This document shows, piece after piece, positions 24,003 to 35,542 of a DNA stretch of 64,000 nt (its first letter is position 1; each line of letters begins with the position of its first letter). The translations under genes and the position numbers were made by a program. The stretch is from NCBI RefSeq assembly GCF_000213175.1, contig NW_009799104.1, forward strand, positions 2,552,744 to 2,616,743. The letters run 5' to 3'. The notes under the pieces are model-generated. The model was given only the letters and a program-made list of their open reading frames with translations, searched no databases and was not told where the DNA came from. This DNA comes from Neurospora tetrasperma FGSC 2508. Its lineage: Eukaryota > Ascomycota > Sordariomycetes > Sordariales > Sordariaceae.

Positions 24003-24706
24003 ATGAATCCCCACCAGGCAAAGAAGGTTGATATTCAGGTAGGTTGACATCATCCGTCAGCGCAGCAACAACTCCATCAGACCACTTCAGCCGGCCGCGA
24101 TCAGGCTCGGAAAAAGACACCACCCAACTGCGATACCATCAACCGACGCCATGAAGCATTGCGGGCTCCCAGCACAACACAACAACTCGCAAAACTCGCG
24201 CCATGATAGCGACGCTGACGGTTCGCCAAATTTTACAGTCGCTCTCCCCTGAGGAACAACGCCTGTTCCGTCTGTACGGCAAGCTGCCCAGCCGCAGCGA
24301 CCATTTCGCCAAGCATCTCAAGGAGCGCAAGTACTTTGATAGCGGCGACTATGCCATGAGCAAGGCTGGCAAGGGCGACGGTGTCGACACGGGCTCAGTA
24401 GGCAGCCAGCACCCCGTCCCCGAGAACATTCCCCATTTGACGAACCCTTGCGGTGCTATCAACGGTGCCAGCGGCCTGGCGCAAGCTCATCACATTGTTC
24501 ATCAGCACAGCAACATGGGTCCTCAAGCCGGCAGCCCTGTTAAGGAAAGCACTTACTTCAGCCGCGGGCTGAACACCGAGGAAATCGACGCTCTCAACAG
24601 CAACGAACACAATACAGAGGCCAGACAACAGCAAGAGCAAGCCGCCCCAGACACCATCTCAGCTGCGCCTGCTGGTCAGCAAGAGCCCATCCCTATCCGA
24701 CAATAA
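24003..24706 (+). CDS. IGO1: Endosulfine-family protein Igo1-like (2 exons)
   Basis: Small phosphoprotein which, when phosphorylated by a Greatwall/Rim15-type kinase, inhibits PP2A-B55 and protects certain mRNAs on entry into quiescence. Exon 1 (24003-24038) encodes only MNPHQAKKVDIQ. A 200-nt intron (GTAGGT...TTTTACAG) leads to exon 2 (24239-24706), beginning SLSPEEQRLFRLYGKLP. Total about 167 aa. The invariant motif KYFDSGDY, containing the regulatory serine, is at about residues 39-46, followed by AMSKAGK. The C-terminal two thirds are polar, Gln/Ser-rich and probably disordered. An ATG at 24203 inside the intron is in frame but would lose the conserved first exon, so I prefer 24003. Confidence 0.9.
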
Positions 24707-25267
24707 ACCATCCAGAGAAACAGGCGCATGGCGTTCGACGGAGGTTCCGCCTCCTCGAAACCATTTGTCGAGCATCTCGTTCTACCGTGTAACCAAGAAC
24801 ACTCACCAGCACACGGCAATTAAGCAGTCACGCATAGCATGAGTATGAGATCACGTCTTGGGGTTTGTGGCGTTGGGTTTGACGTTATTCAGTGTAAGAT
24901 TTTTTTGTTTGAATGAGATATGAATGGGTTAGGGTTTCGTGATCTATGTTTCGAGTGGTTTGGTCGAGTCGGGTCTATCTTTTGTCATGACAGCGCGTGC
25001 TGCTCTGAAGTCCATCTTCAATGTCTATGTTCATAAGGGCACAGATGGGATCGATCGCAGTGCTCAGACGGCACGTCATGAAGCCGGTCAACGTCGTGAA
25101 CAAGAACAAATATGTTTTACAAATATGTTTTCAGGATATGGACTGATAGTGCTAAACGCGAAGACGGTGATACTTTTTTCTGCCTTAAACAGCGGGAGGA
25201 GATCAAGTTGAGTTCTTTTTCAACAAACGCCTACGAGCTTGCCAATCTTCATAGCAGCGCTGGATTC
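24707..25267. other. Convergent 3' intergenic region
   Basis: Lies between endosulfine (+) and MYG1 (-). It contains 3' UTR-like sequence and no supported gene. Confidence 0.5.
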
Positions 25268-26398
25268 CTACTCCAAGGCCTTCTTCGCCATGGCCAACGC
25301 ACCATCGAAGGTCTTGTTGCCTCCAATGAAACCTGCCGCATGAACGAAAATGCCGCCCTGGATTTGCGTGATCTCATCGAGCTTCTCATCGCGGAAGCCT
25401 CTCCAAGCCTCGGGCAGGGGCTTGCGGCTCTGGAAGGAGTCGCCAGTCTCAGGCACGCACTGCACTCTCCACTTGGCGTCGGGTGTAGGCTTCTCGGGGT
25501 ACAGGACATAGAGAACCTTCTGGACGCGCTCTCCCTCTTCCTCTTCCAGGGTATAGAGATGATCCTTCCAAGGGGCCGACTGGCCCTTTAAGACAAGGAT
25601 TCTACCCTCTGCATCGTACTCTTTGCGGGCCTTGTAGGCCGTCTCGACGACATCCCTGGCCGGGAGCCAAGCCTTGGTGTAGTAGTCGAGAGCGCGGTCG
25701 AACTCCTCACCGATACGCTGACTGGCCTGCTCGAACCTGCCATCTTCCTCCGCCTGGGCAGCCACAGGGTCCGAGGGGACGGGATCGTTCCAGTTGCCAT
25801 TGAAGCGGCCGACCATGGCACCGAGGGTGAAACCGCCGTTAGAGAAGCGCTTCTCGATGCCGGCAGCCTTGAGAGCATCGGAATCGTAGACGCTGATGCC
25901 GTTGTCATGAGCGTCGAGGGCCTCGACGAAGCTGTCGTACAACTTGTTCCAGATCAAGCCAACCTTGTCGTTGTCCTCCGCAGGGGCGTCGGGCAGGCTG
26001 CGCGAGATGATACCCTTGCCAAAGTGCATGTAGACGAGACCGGCGCTGCTGAGCTTTGTCTGATGGTCGGGGAAGGTGGTGGTGAAGGTGCGCTGGTGGT
26101 GGTCGTAGCGGTCACGGGCGGGCTCGTACTCGCCACCAACATCGACGACGATGTCGCAGGTCTCAAGTAGCGCAGGGTCGCGGGTGCGAACCAGGCGGGC
26201 GCCGGTGTATTTGGGAACATGCTGGCGAAGCATGTGGACGGCCAGAGCCTCGTCGGCGTGGAAGTGGCCGTTGTGGGTGCCGATGGTCAGGGCACCGCCA
26301 TCGGTCTTGATGCGCTTCGCTGCGTTTTCGGCCATTGTTCTGAGAAATGCTAGTGGACGAGTGAACATGAACCCTTTGGAAGAGAATTTCGGTGTCAA
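25268..26398 (-). CDS. MYG1: MYG1 exonuclease family protein
   Basis: Single-exon protein of 376 aa in the MYG1/UPF0160 family, DHH-like phosphoesterases. Human MYG1 is a 3'-5' RNA exonuclease shared between mitochondria and nucleus. Metal-binding motifs are intact: GTHNGHFHADEALAVHML (about residues 42-59), VVDVGGEYEPARDRYDHHQ, and EALDAHDNGI. The C-terminus with WRVQCVP, GFIGGNKTFDGALAMA is family-typical. There are two plausible starts. Residues 1-21 from 26398 are basic and Ser/Phe-rich, like a mitochondrial presequence. The second methionine at 26335 begins MAENAAKRIKTDGG with a basic NLS-like patch. This fits dual targeting, by inference. Confidence 0.93.
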   Translation of the reverse strand: MTPKFSSKGFMFTRPLAFLRTMAENAAKRIKTDGGALTIGTHNGHFHADEALAVHMLRQHVPKYTGARLVRTRDPALLETCDIVVDVGGEYEPARDRYDHHQRTFTTTFPDHQTKLSSAGLVYMHFGKGIISRSLPDAPAEDNDKVGLIWNKLYDSFVEALDAHDNGISVYDSDALKAAGIEKRFSNGGFTLGAMVGRFNGNWNDPVPSDPVAAQAEEDGRFEQASQRIGEEFDRALDYYTKAWLPARDVVETAYKARKEYDAEGRILVLKGQSAPWKDHLYTLEEEEGERVQKVLYVLYPEKPTPDAKWRVQCVPETGDSFQSRKPLPEAWRGFRDEKLDEITQIQGGIFVHAAGFIGGNKTFDGALAMAKKALE

Positions 26399-27227
26399 GC
26401 GGTGGAAGGTAGGGTTCGTTTTGGAAGAATGGAAGGAATCTTATTTCCCACCCCCCCTCTTCTCCCCCACTGACAACAAACAACAGCCCGACTTGTACAC
26501 AGCAGCTCCATTATCTGAGTGATTAGTACTTTCACTAGTGTACGTACTTCTACACTAGCGCGCTATCGATTAGATTGTGGATAGCCTCTGGCCTATATTT
26601 TCCAGTACAGGGGCATGGCAGCCCGGCTAGGTAGGTAGCCTGACAGGCGAGCAAAGAGTGTAGCCAACCGTCTCTACATTGTTACTATGGAACGCATTCT
26701 GTTAGTGTTGAGTATGTACATCGCAGCGTGTCAGCAGACAGTTTCGCCTCAATCTACCGCGCGTCCATTCCCAGTGACATGATTGTAAAGGGAGGCTATA
26801 CGCACTGATCCGCATCCCGGCAGGCACGAAGCTGAAGATGGCAAGAGGACGCCAGGGTTTTTCAAGCTTTTTGTTACGCGAGAACGGAAGGGTAAATACT
26901 CTCGCGGCGAAGGTACCTCTACACTAACAGCATCCTTGAGTGCAGTGTACCAAGCGGTGCAGGCAACACTAGCATGGCACTACACGCGATCCAACAAACA
27001 AGCCGCAACCTTCGCTGGAACCGGCCATCTACTCAGGTTGCAAAACAACATTTTCCCTTCGTCATTGATTGACCAAACCATCAGCTCGACACCGCGCCAC
27101 GATTTATTCCGAAACCCAATCTTCCACGCACCACCCATTCCATTCTCACGACGTGCATCGGTAGACGATTACAAGCCGCAACCAAGCAGTCAATTTCCCG
27201 ATCCCAGCCATCCCTCTTTTCTCCAAA
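26399..27227. promoter_or_regulatory. Divergent promoter region MYG1 / IEC3
   Basis: About 830 bases between head-to-head genes. No coding frame is supported. AGGTACCT lies at 26911 and TAGGTAGGTA-like units lie near 26630. Both transcription starts must be here, but no specific factor site was identified. Confidence 0.5.
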
Positions 27228-28492
27228 ATGGAGGTCGACCCGCGCGGCCGCACTGAGTTGAGCCACAGGGGAGGCGACGATGATTCTATCGACACGAGGA
27301 TGGCTGACGACAAACCGACCTATCGGTCGTGGAAGAAGAAGTATCGCAAGATGCGTATAACCTTTGATCAGAAGATGCATGAAGGCGAGGAGCTGTACAA
27401 GGCCGAGCAAAAGGCCCTAGCAACCGCCCGGCGACTAGCCATTCAGAAGGAGTAGGATTATCGAACTCTCCATCGACCTTGTCGGCATCCTCTGCTAACC
27501 ACGCATGTCTAATTTACAGCCGTCTTCTCGATCTCCTTCTCGACGTCAACAATTCCAACCAGATCCCACCAGAGAAGCGCTTCGATTTGAGCGTCAAGGC
27601 ACCTTCCAATAAAGAAGGTCTATACCTGGACATCGATAGGCCTTCCACGCCTCCGGGCGGCATCCGGCCCTCGAAATCCTACAAGGAACTCCTCCAAGAT
27701 GTGCCGCACATGCGGTTTTCCCAAGCTGCCGAGTGCTTTCCGGAGCTCCTCCGCGACCTCGAAGCCGGCCGCGACTCGCCAGCCGATCCGTTCCAGGGAC
27801 AGCCCCACCCGCCTTCATTTCTCACGGCGGACGATATCGATAACTACATTTGGGAGATTGACCAACGGCTGGCGAGAAAAGAGGCCACCGAGACTGGTGT
27901 GTCGCCTCCTCCGGCCTTGCCTACCCTCGCACCGATTGCCCAGCCGAACAGCGCCGCCACCAACGCGAAGGAGAGTGGTCTGCTCGCCTCCCGGGACTTT
28001 CAGCTACGCAATCCGACATCTGTCTACAACTGGCTGCGGAAACATGCGCCCAAGACATTTCTACAAGATACAGAGGCCCACGGGGATGACAACGACCACG
28101 GTGAGTCTCGCGGCACCACCTCGGGTCGCGGCGGACGGGCTAAAGGCGAGCGTGGCGGTACGTCAGGGGGCCGTGGTGGTCGGGGCGACTCGAACTTGGC
28201 TCGTACAAAGAGGGGCGGCGCCAAGTCCGCCGCTGTTGTCGTTGAGGCGCCCGAATACTTGGACGAAGATAACAACTTGGAGGCGGCGGTGACACCGAGT
28301 ACAACAAAAGGCAAGCGAAAGCGGGTTGTGGACGATGATCCGGGCTACAGGCCCAAGGGTGGGTCAAGTCGGCCGACCAAGAAGAAGCGTAAGAGCGAAG
28401 GCGGCGGCGGGGAGGCTACGCCTACATCGGGTACTAAAAGGCCGCGAAAGAGCGCCGGAGCCAGTGTTGAAGCCTCAAAAGCCAATGATTAG
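27228..28492 (+). CDS. IEC3: INO80 chromatin-remodelling complex subunit Iec3-like (2 exons)
   Basis: Probable fungus-specific INO80 subunit (Ino80_Iec3 family). Exon 1 27228-27451 and exon 2 27520-28492 are joined at GA|C (donor GTAGGA, acceptor TTTACAG), giving about 398 aa. The family signature is a short coiled segment after YRSWKKKYRKMRITFD, about residues 32-75, continuing across the intron into RLLDLLLDVNNSNQIP. A C-terminal helix-forming FQLRNPTSVYNWLRKHAPKTF follows. The rest is disordered: an RGG-rich stretch around residues 285-310 and several Lys/Arg clusters (KGKRKR, KKKRKS, KRPRKS) expected to act in nuclear import and nucleic-acid contact. Confidence 0.87.
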
Positions 28493-29515
28493 TGGGTGAG
28501 ACAGGACGCCGTGATGGCATATCGTGAATGAGGGTGGGTGTTTGAATAATAGCAGTGACCCCTAACGTCCTTCAGCGGGTTCTTCGTATATTTGTTCCGG
28601 GCGGCCGGCTAGTTGTGGCGTTCAAGTTCTCACCACGCGCTTTTTGGCAGTGGCTCACCAAGAACAATCGGGAATGCATGTGCATGTTTTCAAGATGGGG
28701 GTAATCAGGAATAGATTTCGGGTACGAGGATTACTTATCATTCATACACACTTCGGCTTTTCAGCAGTGTTCCATGTTTCTAGTCTTCGAATGGGTCCTC
28801 ATCCAGCATCCGTCCACCAGGGACCAAGGATACATGAACGATTCTCGTCTGTGAGATTTCATGGCTTGAAGTGATGCGAGTTCAGTCAGAGTGGGCGGGA
28901 TTGTTTATTGTCGACCATAGAAAATAGTGGTGCTGTTTGTATACGTAGCCAACGTTTGAAACTAGAAATAGCACCCTACAAGAAAAGTGTAGCTGATCTA
29001 CTAATTCGAAAAGCCAGGACAAAACAAATACCGGAACGTGGGAGAACACCAAGTAAACAGAAAATACGTAAGTAAATAAAAGATATGGTTTTGTTTGAAG
29101 GGTATTTTACTCTTTGAATTTGTTCATAAAGATGCTGTAAGCCTATGTACAAGATGCCCGCCGATTTCCAAAAACTCCGAAATGGATGGTACAGCAATGA
29201 CAATGCCAGCGAATTATACCGATGACTCCTTGCCTTGATCCCTCATGTTGGTGGGGTGTAAAAGACGCAAGACGCAAGGCGCAAATGCAATGAATGCACT
29301 TTAATGCGTAAACCAAAAGATGATATCCAGGACGATGCTGTTTTCGTCTTTACTTTTCAATCCCCTGTTCCGTGCATCTCCTTTCGCCTGCGGGTGCAGC
29401 AGAACTAGACCGTTTACCCGGTCCACTGGGGCAGCTGATCCAACCGTCATCTCACGTCCGACTTGTTCCATTCCTTTTTGGAGAGGTGTTTAAGAATGCC
29501 TCAGGGTAGTGTGGC
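28493..29515. other. Convergent 3' intergenic region
   Basis: About 1 kb between the 3' ends of IEC3 (+) and the NADP-isocitrate dehydrogenase (-). No gene is seen. Moderately AT-rich stretches around 28.9-29.2 kb look like untranslated or spacer DNA. Confidence 0.5.
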
Positions 29516-31069
29516 TTAGAGCTTCTCCTTGAGAGTGCTCTTGAGGCGGCGCTCGACGGCAGCCATGTACTCGGAGGTGGTGACCCAATCCTCACGGCCG
29601 GTCTTGCCGCAGGCAAGCGCGAGATCCTTGGTCATGATGCCATCGATATCGACGGTGTCAATGCAGGCCTTCTCGAGAGCCTCAGCGAAAGCAATGAGCT
29701 CGGGAGTGTTGTCGAGCTTGCCACGCTGGACAAGACCACGGGTCCAGGCGAAGATGGAGGCAATGGGGTTGGTGGAGGTCTGGTTACCCTTCTGGTGCTC
29801 GCGGTAGTGGCGAGTGACGGTACCGTGGGCAGCCTCGGACTCGAAGGTCTTACCATCGGGGGTGATGAGGACGGAGGTCATGAGACCGAGGGAGCCGAAG
29901 CCCTGAGCAACGATATCGGACTGGACATCACCATCATAGTCTGTGAAGAGGGATTTTCGGTTAGAGTTTGCTTCCCCAACCGGTTGTTGCGGGAATTCGG
30001 AGACTTACTCTTGAGGGCCATGATGTAGCCACCGGAGCTCTTGATCATCTGGGCGACCATGTCGTCGATGAGACGGTGCTCGTACCAGATCTTCTTGGCC
30101 TCGAAAGCCTCCTTGTACTGGGTGTCGTAGATCTGCTGGAAGATATCCTTGAAGCGGCCATCGTACTTCTTGAGGATGGTGTTCTTGGTGCTCATGTAGA
30201 GGGGAAGACCCTTGTCAAGAGCAAGCTTGAAGGAAGCGTGGGCGAAGCCCTCGATGGACTCATCAGTGTTGTATTGGGTCTGGGCAACACCGCCGCCGTT
30301 CTTGTAGTCGAAGACGTCGATGACCTGGGGCTCACCACCCTCGGGGGTGTAGACCATCTGGAGCTTACCGGGGCCGGGAGCGACGAGGTCCTTGGCGCGG
30401 TACTGGTCACCAAAGGCGTGGCGGCCAATAATGATGGGCTTCTTCCAGCCGGGCACCAGGCGAGGGACGCGGGGAATGACGATGGGCTCACGGAAAACAG
30501 TGCCACCGAGAGCATTGCGGATGGTGCCGTTGGGGGACAGCCACACTAACGCGCACAAACCATGTTAGCCAATGCGTCGATATGCGCCGTGCAGCGCTTC
30601 GCTTTCTGCGTGGAAATCTCCAAGATGGAAAACAAAACTTACTCTGCTTGAGCTTGAACTCCTCTACACGAGCCTCATCGGGAGTGATGGTAGCGCACTT
30701 AACACCGACGGAGTACTTCTTGATGGCCTCGGCGGCATCAATAGTGACCTGGTCGTTGGTCTGGTCACGGTACTCGAGACCCAAGTCATAGTACTTGAGG
30801 TCGATGTCAAGGAAGGGGTAAATGAACTTCTCCTTGATGTCCTGCCAGATGATGCGGGTCATCTCATCGCCATCGAGCTCGACGACGGGGTTCTTGACCT
30901 TGATCTTCTGGAAAGCCTCGGAAGCCATTGTGCGGAATCTGTTATTGGAGACGAAGAGGGAAGGGGCAGCAGGGCGAGTAAAGGCAGGAGCAGTGGCGAT
31001 GTTGAGACGGGAGTAGACAGAAGCCTGACGGAGGGAGGAGCGGATGAGGTTTGCGGTGACGGGCGACAT
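29516..31069 (-). CDS. IDP1: NADP-dependent isocitrate dehydrogenase (3 exons)
   Basis: Converts isocitrate plus NADP+ to 2-oxoglutarate, CO2 and NADPH. Exons are 31069-30643, 30545-30009 and 29940-29516, in phase, giving about 462 aa. Residues 1-47 are a basic, hydroxyl-rich mitochondrial presequence ending at FRTM; the conserved enzyme starts there ([24 protein letters not shown]). Substrate and metal motifs are all present: [29 protein letters not shown], and [15 protein letters not shown] with [14 protein letters not shown]. Internal Met48 (first base 30928) could give a cytosolic form from a shorter transcript, as reported for other fungal NADP-IDHs. The C-terminus KEKL is not a standard peroxisomal signal. 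Confidence 0.96.
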
Positions 31070-31371
31070 GATGAGAAAAGGGAGGGGGGGAGGGGGGGTT
31101 AGTAAAGGGGGGGGGTTGAAGAGAGGGAGAAGCTTAGGAGGCCCGGAATTATTCGCACCGGGACGGGCCGCAGGGAACTCAGGAGTCAGGAGAGTCAGGA
31201 GCGTCAGGAGGAGGCGGAACGGACGGAAGGAGGGGCGGGGGGAACGAAGTCCGGCCGGTCCAGGTCAGAGGGCAGAGGAGTGGCAGAGCTTGGGATTCCC
31301 TCTGGAAAGCCGAGGAAGTTAGCCAATGGGATGATGACCGATACAGCGCACAGAGACAACAACAACAACAA

Positions 31372-31418
<47 letters not shown>

Positions 31419-34400
31419 ACAACAACACCTGAATGGTCCCCGGCGCGGTGGGATGACTATGGGGAGAATGGAGATGGTGCTCCTCCGGATCCTAGAGGTT
31501 GAAGCCCAGGACTCCAGACTCCAAAGTGGGCCACGGCAAGCTCGCAGTTGCGAAGTGCATTGCGGGTTCCGGGGCATCTCCGCTCTCAGGCCGACCAGGC
31601 GGACAGCTCAACAGACAAGTGGACGGCCACCTTCTTGAACTGGCCGGCCGTCGTCACCGAAGGGACGAGCCTCAGCTGCGGCCCAAAGGAGCGCTAGAGG
31701 CTGACATGCAAGCAGGACAAGGGATTTGTGCTATGACATGGCAGTGTAGGGGAATTGCTCTTCAAGACATAGATGGTACTGACTAGACTCTTGCAATGAT
31801 AACTAAGTACCTCTGTACCGAGTATCGCCAGTTCGATAAGGTAGGTAGATATATAAGCTGGGCGGGTTCCTGGCGACGGCGCGACTAGGTCGACTAAGGA
31901 TGCTCGACAGGGTCAGCTTGCTTCGGACGAGGCGACTGATGTCGGTGGCGGGGCGTTGCGCATGTGCAGATAGACAGACGTAGCGAGTGTGGTGTACACT
32001 ACACTACTCTGCGCAGTCGATCTGACAAATGCCAGCAACGGGACGCAGCGGGACGACGCTGACTTGAAGACGTCGACCGTACACGTACGCAGTTGTACGT
32101 AACGTCCGTTGCGCGTGGGGTACCTGCCTTCGTACGTTCTGTGACTTTTTTGGTCGCGTGTAGCGGGGAGCAGTGGATGAACCGGCTGGCTCTGTGACTG
32201 ACCGAGACTCTTTGACCGACTGGTAACTGGCTTTGATGTCTTCACTTGGGATGGAGCGAAAAAAAAAAGTCTTTTTGATATTCTATCCAAGCAACTTGTG
32301 CCATCTCCGGCCATCGGACTCTCCAAATCGCATATAGGTAGATTCCTTGCACCTCCCCAGACCGCCCACCTCCGATATTGACTCTACCTGCTGCAAAAGC
32401 CTGCACTCTGCTCTGTGTTGGTACGGCCGCGAACCGGTATCATGCCAGCGGCCGTGTAGCAGAATACACAATTACCAGTCTCTAGCGCGCGTATAGTATA
32501 TGAGCAATTCGCCGTTATTACCACGTATTTGTAAAGCAAAAGCCTTGCAGGCCTCAGAAAACTCTTTTCCGGCTCCTGGCTCGACGTTGAAAAGCGGGGA
32601 AACCGGGCCTCTGATGGAGGGGCAGGCGCCGGTGTTGGAGGGGTTGGGCTGCCCCTCACTGGTTCGGCCGTCGTCGTCCCAAGTTGCCATCCAATAAGAA
32701 CAGCGCACGCACGCTCACAGGCGCAAGTCCTTTCAGTGTGTTGGGCAGGGGACCGGTTCGCATGCAGCAGGCTATGCCACAGTGTAACCCCCACATTTGC
32801 GCACCCGAAAAGGCATGGTTTAAATGGTTGCCCAAAAAAAAGGCGTGTGGAGGAAATGTCCAGGGACAAATCATCACCATCATTGATCCCTTCGACCGTG
32901 AAACCGCGTGAAACAGCAGTGTCCATGCCGCCACCACCGCTTGCACCACTTTTCGCCAACACCAACGTCCAACACCACACCCTTTTGGCCTTTTATCCTA
33001 TCGCAATCTTGGCGGGCCCATCGCACCGCCTTCGGCCGGGGAAGAGTGCAGGAACATTGTGTCCTAGCAGAGCGGACCGCCGTCCATTAGACGGCTTTCC
33101 ATTGGCTCAATGGCCACTCAGCCTGCAAGGAACACCGCCTTCGCCCTTCGGTTCCCATTTACACCGGGCGACCTTTGGTAGCGTATGTATGCCGGAACCG
33201 CTGCCATGGTCAGGCATATGGTTACAGGGGTGTGTGGCTTCCGGATTCCGGATCATCTGGAACCAAGGACGACGACAACGACATCGATGAGGGCAGGCTT
33301 ATGCAGACTTCACCACAATACTAAAGTACCCAGAATCAACAGGCTTCAGCCTTGGGATGCGCCGTCCTGTAGTTCCGGCTCATGCCATCATGTATTACCA
33401 ATAAACAGGCACACAGGCTTTCACGGCCTCACGGCTCAGATTTCAAAATGTGCCAGCGAATGGCGTAACACGGGGAGCGCTCGTCAATGTGGGGCCCTTG
33501 CTGGCTCAACGGAGATGATGGATCTGATAAAAACCACGCAAAGCCAGTAGGAAGCTACACTCACACGCTCACCGTACCGACTCGCTGCGGACTTGAGTCA
33601 GGTTCGAAGCAACATGTTCCGATATCGCCAACTGCCACTGCTAAGTTGTGGGTAGCCAATGCAGAGCCTTCTACGGTCGACAGGAGACCGTTTTCCAGAT
33701 TTCTTGTTTTGAACAAGAAAGGCATCAGAGGAAGTTGGATGTCCGAGTCTCAATGCACAGGGCCTGGGGGTGGTTTTTGTTTTGCTTTCAGTTCAGCTGT
33801 TTATGAAAGTTGGCGGTCGTTCTTTGACTCGAAATTCTTGGCGCAGGCTTCATCTACCGCACGCTAGACTACTGCGTGGAATTATGCTACATAATGTGTA
33901 CATAATTCAGCCGGGCTGCCGGAGGAGCTTCGGACAACTCGGGACTCCTTCGCCAGTTTCGGAGATAAGCTACTCCAGACTGCGTAGGTAGGCACAGGGT
34001 ATGGGCTGAAAGCACAACGCGTTGCCAAGCATCGATCTCGATTGTGTAATCGAAGGTCACGACCGCAACGATCGAGTCGTCTTCGTGCCATCATCTTTCG
34101 TTGACAAAGTTTCATCCGGGATATGCTGGATTGGATAGAAGTATCATCAGGCGCACTTGCAACTCCCCGAGTCTACGCAATGCTTGCTGAAATGAAGAGA
34201 GGGCGGTGTCACATGGTGTTGTGAGGCAGAGTCTCTCGAGGACTGACATTGCACAAGGCATATCGATAAGCTTGTCAATGGCCCAGCCTCCGCTTGGAGA
34301 TTATAGCCTTGGACATCGGTTGGAAGTCCTCCACAATGGCCAGCGAACAGCACAATGGGGGGGCAATGTCGGAAGCCACCAGTGCCCGAAACGAGAGGCA

Positions 34401-34569
34401 GTTCCGTAAACCACAATGCCGGTCATATCCTGTGACAGCCATTCACCACAAGTTTCCCCTGCAACATGAAAGCAAACCGGAAGGCATGATACATTGAGCC
34501 CATGGCCCGTATCTACTCTCATTCACCCTCATCTAGCACCCTGGTTCCTTTCATTATTATTTTCACTCA
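31070..34569. other. Gene-poor region, IDP1 upstream and beyond
   Basis: About 3.5 kb. The first few hundred bases are the isocitrate dehydrogenase promoter, with G-rich runs at 31080-31120 and a CAA/CAG repeat. Further on are many short frames on both strands (largest 32384-32980 minus), with no domain or splicing support. I find no gene I can defend. Confidence 0.45.
31356..31427. repeat. (CAA/CAG)n trinucleotide repeat
   Basis: About 72 bases of CAA and CAG triplets in an ordered CAACAG alternation, about 290 bases upstream of the isocitrate dehydrogenase start. On the plus strand it would encode polyglutamine, but no gene context supports translation. Confidence 0.95.
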
Positions 34570-35542
34570 TCATCGACTGCCGAACTGCCTCCTCTGTGTC
34601 TCGCAGTGTGTTGAACATGTAGGGCACGCCCACCCATGCTGCCTGATCTTTACTTTCCTCAAAAGACGCTTGTTGCAGCGCCACCACCCGCTCATCACGG
34701 CGCTCTTCGCAAGTGTCGGCCACCAGTCCTGCTCCTCTTGCCTGCCGCGTCGTGTCAGGTCGTCCCTGTGGAAGCTTCGTGGATGGTGGCCGAAATGATC
34801 GTCCCGTACAAACGCCTCTTGGTGCCGCAGACATTTCATGTAGTTGCACCGATACTTCTTCTTCATGTTGCCTAAAAGATGAGTTTGCCTGTGTCTCTTT
34901 AGGTCGGCGGCCCGGCTGAAGGCTCAGGATGAGAGCGTGTGTTTCTTTTCCTCACTGGAATTGATCTATTTCAAACAGCCAGGGTCAGTTTGCGGTCACC
35001 ACATTCATGTTTGTCACGGTGGCTGCATAACGCCGGCATATCAGATCAGGGGCTAGGGTGCTGCACTTACCGACTCGACGCTTGTTCCAGCTTCGCTTGA
35101 ACACTCTCAAGCACCACGGCAACGGCGAGACAGCATCGCTGAAGGACATCGAAGCCCTTTAGGTGCAGGAGGAGCTGATGGGCAGCCTTTTGAAATATCA
35201 CGCTGACGGGAGGAAAATTGACGCCGTGCCGGCTGAACATATGGTGAAGCTGCCTGGTGAGAACATCCTGCACTCCTACCCTCTCGGGAAACTCCTGTTG
35301 GCGACCTTCGGCTCGCTGAATTGCCTCGTGGACTGCACGATTCTGAAGTGATGACAGAAGGCAGTGCATGAATGTCTCATCCCGATACTCGTTGTCCAAA
35401 GCAAACTGGGCAGCCATTGTAGCATGGTTTGCCACACGAATATGTCGGAGATCGTCATGTTGAATACTTGCAGCGGGCTGGGTGGTGAGATACTGTCCGA
35501 TGAGTATGTAGCAGTTGAGTCACTGCTATCGGATCTTCTCAT
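34570..35542 (-). CDS. Probable fungal C2H2 zinc-finger protein (3 exons, model inferred)
   Basis: Model: exons 35542-35468, 35405-35071 and 34915-34570, all in phase, about 251 aa. Exon 1 is Ser/Asp-rich (MRRSDSSDSTATYSSDSISP). Exon 2 is helical (about residues 26-135). Exon 3 starts ADLKRHRQTH, then YRCNYMKCLRHQEAF, FHRDDL, WWRCNKRL and HGWACPTCSTHCE. This order recalls fungal proteins with an R-ADL-RH, C..C..RKDHYRDH..H, WWRC..C and GW-C-C-CE pattern, probably DNA- or protein-binding. Odd points: the second WWRC cysteine is Arg here and a linker between fingers is short, so the gene may be degenerate. The first donor (GTATTC) is weak. The second intron donor GTAAGT overlaps an in-frame TAA. 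Function is not known. Confidence 0.5.

Noticed and set aside
29529-31102. Long plus-strand frames opposite the isocitrate dehydrogenase (for example 29968-30549)
   Set aside because: They mirror the codon bias of the minus-strand enzyme and show only low-complexity Val/Leu/Asp sequence; shadow frames.
31179-31577. Minus-strand frame with a polycysteine run and another with polyleucine
   Set aside because: Both are translations of the CAA/CAG repeat in other registers with no domain or gene context.
32384-32980. 198-codon minus-strand frame
   Set aside because: Composition is irregular, with no motif and no conserved start; overlapping frames on the other strand are equally long.
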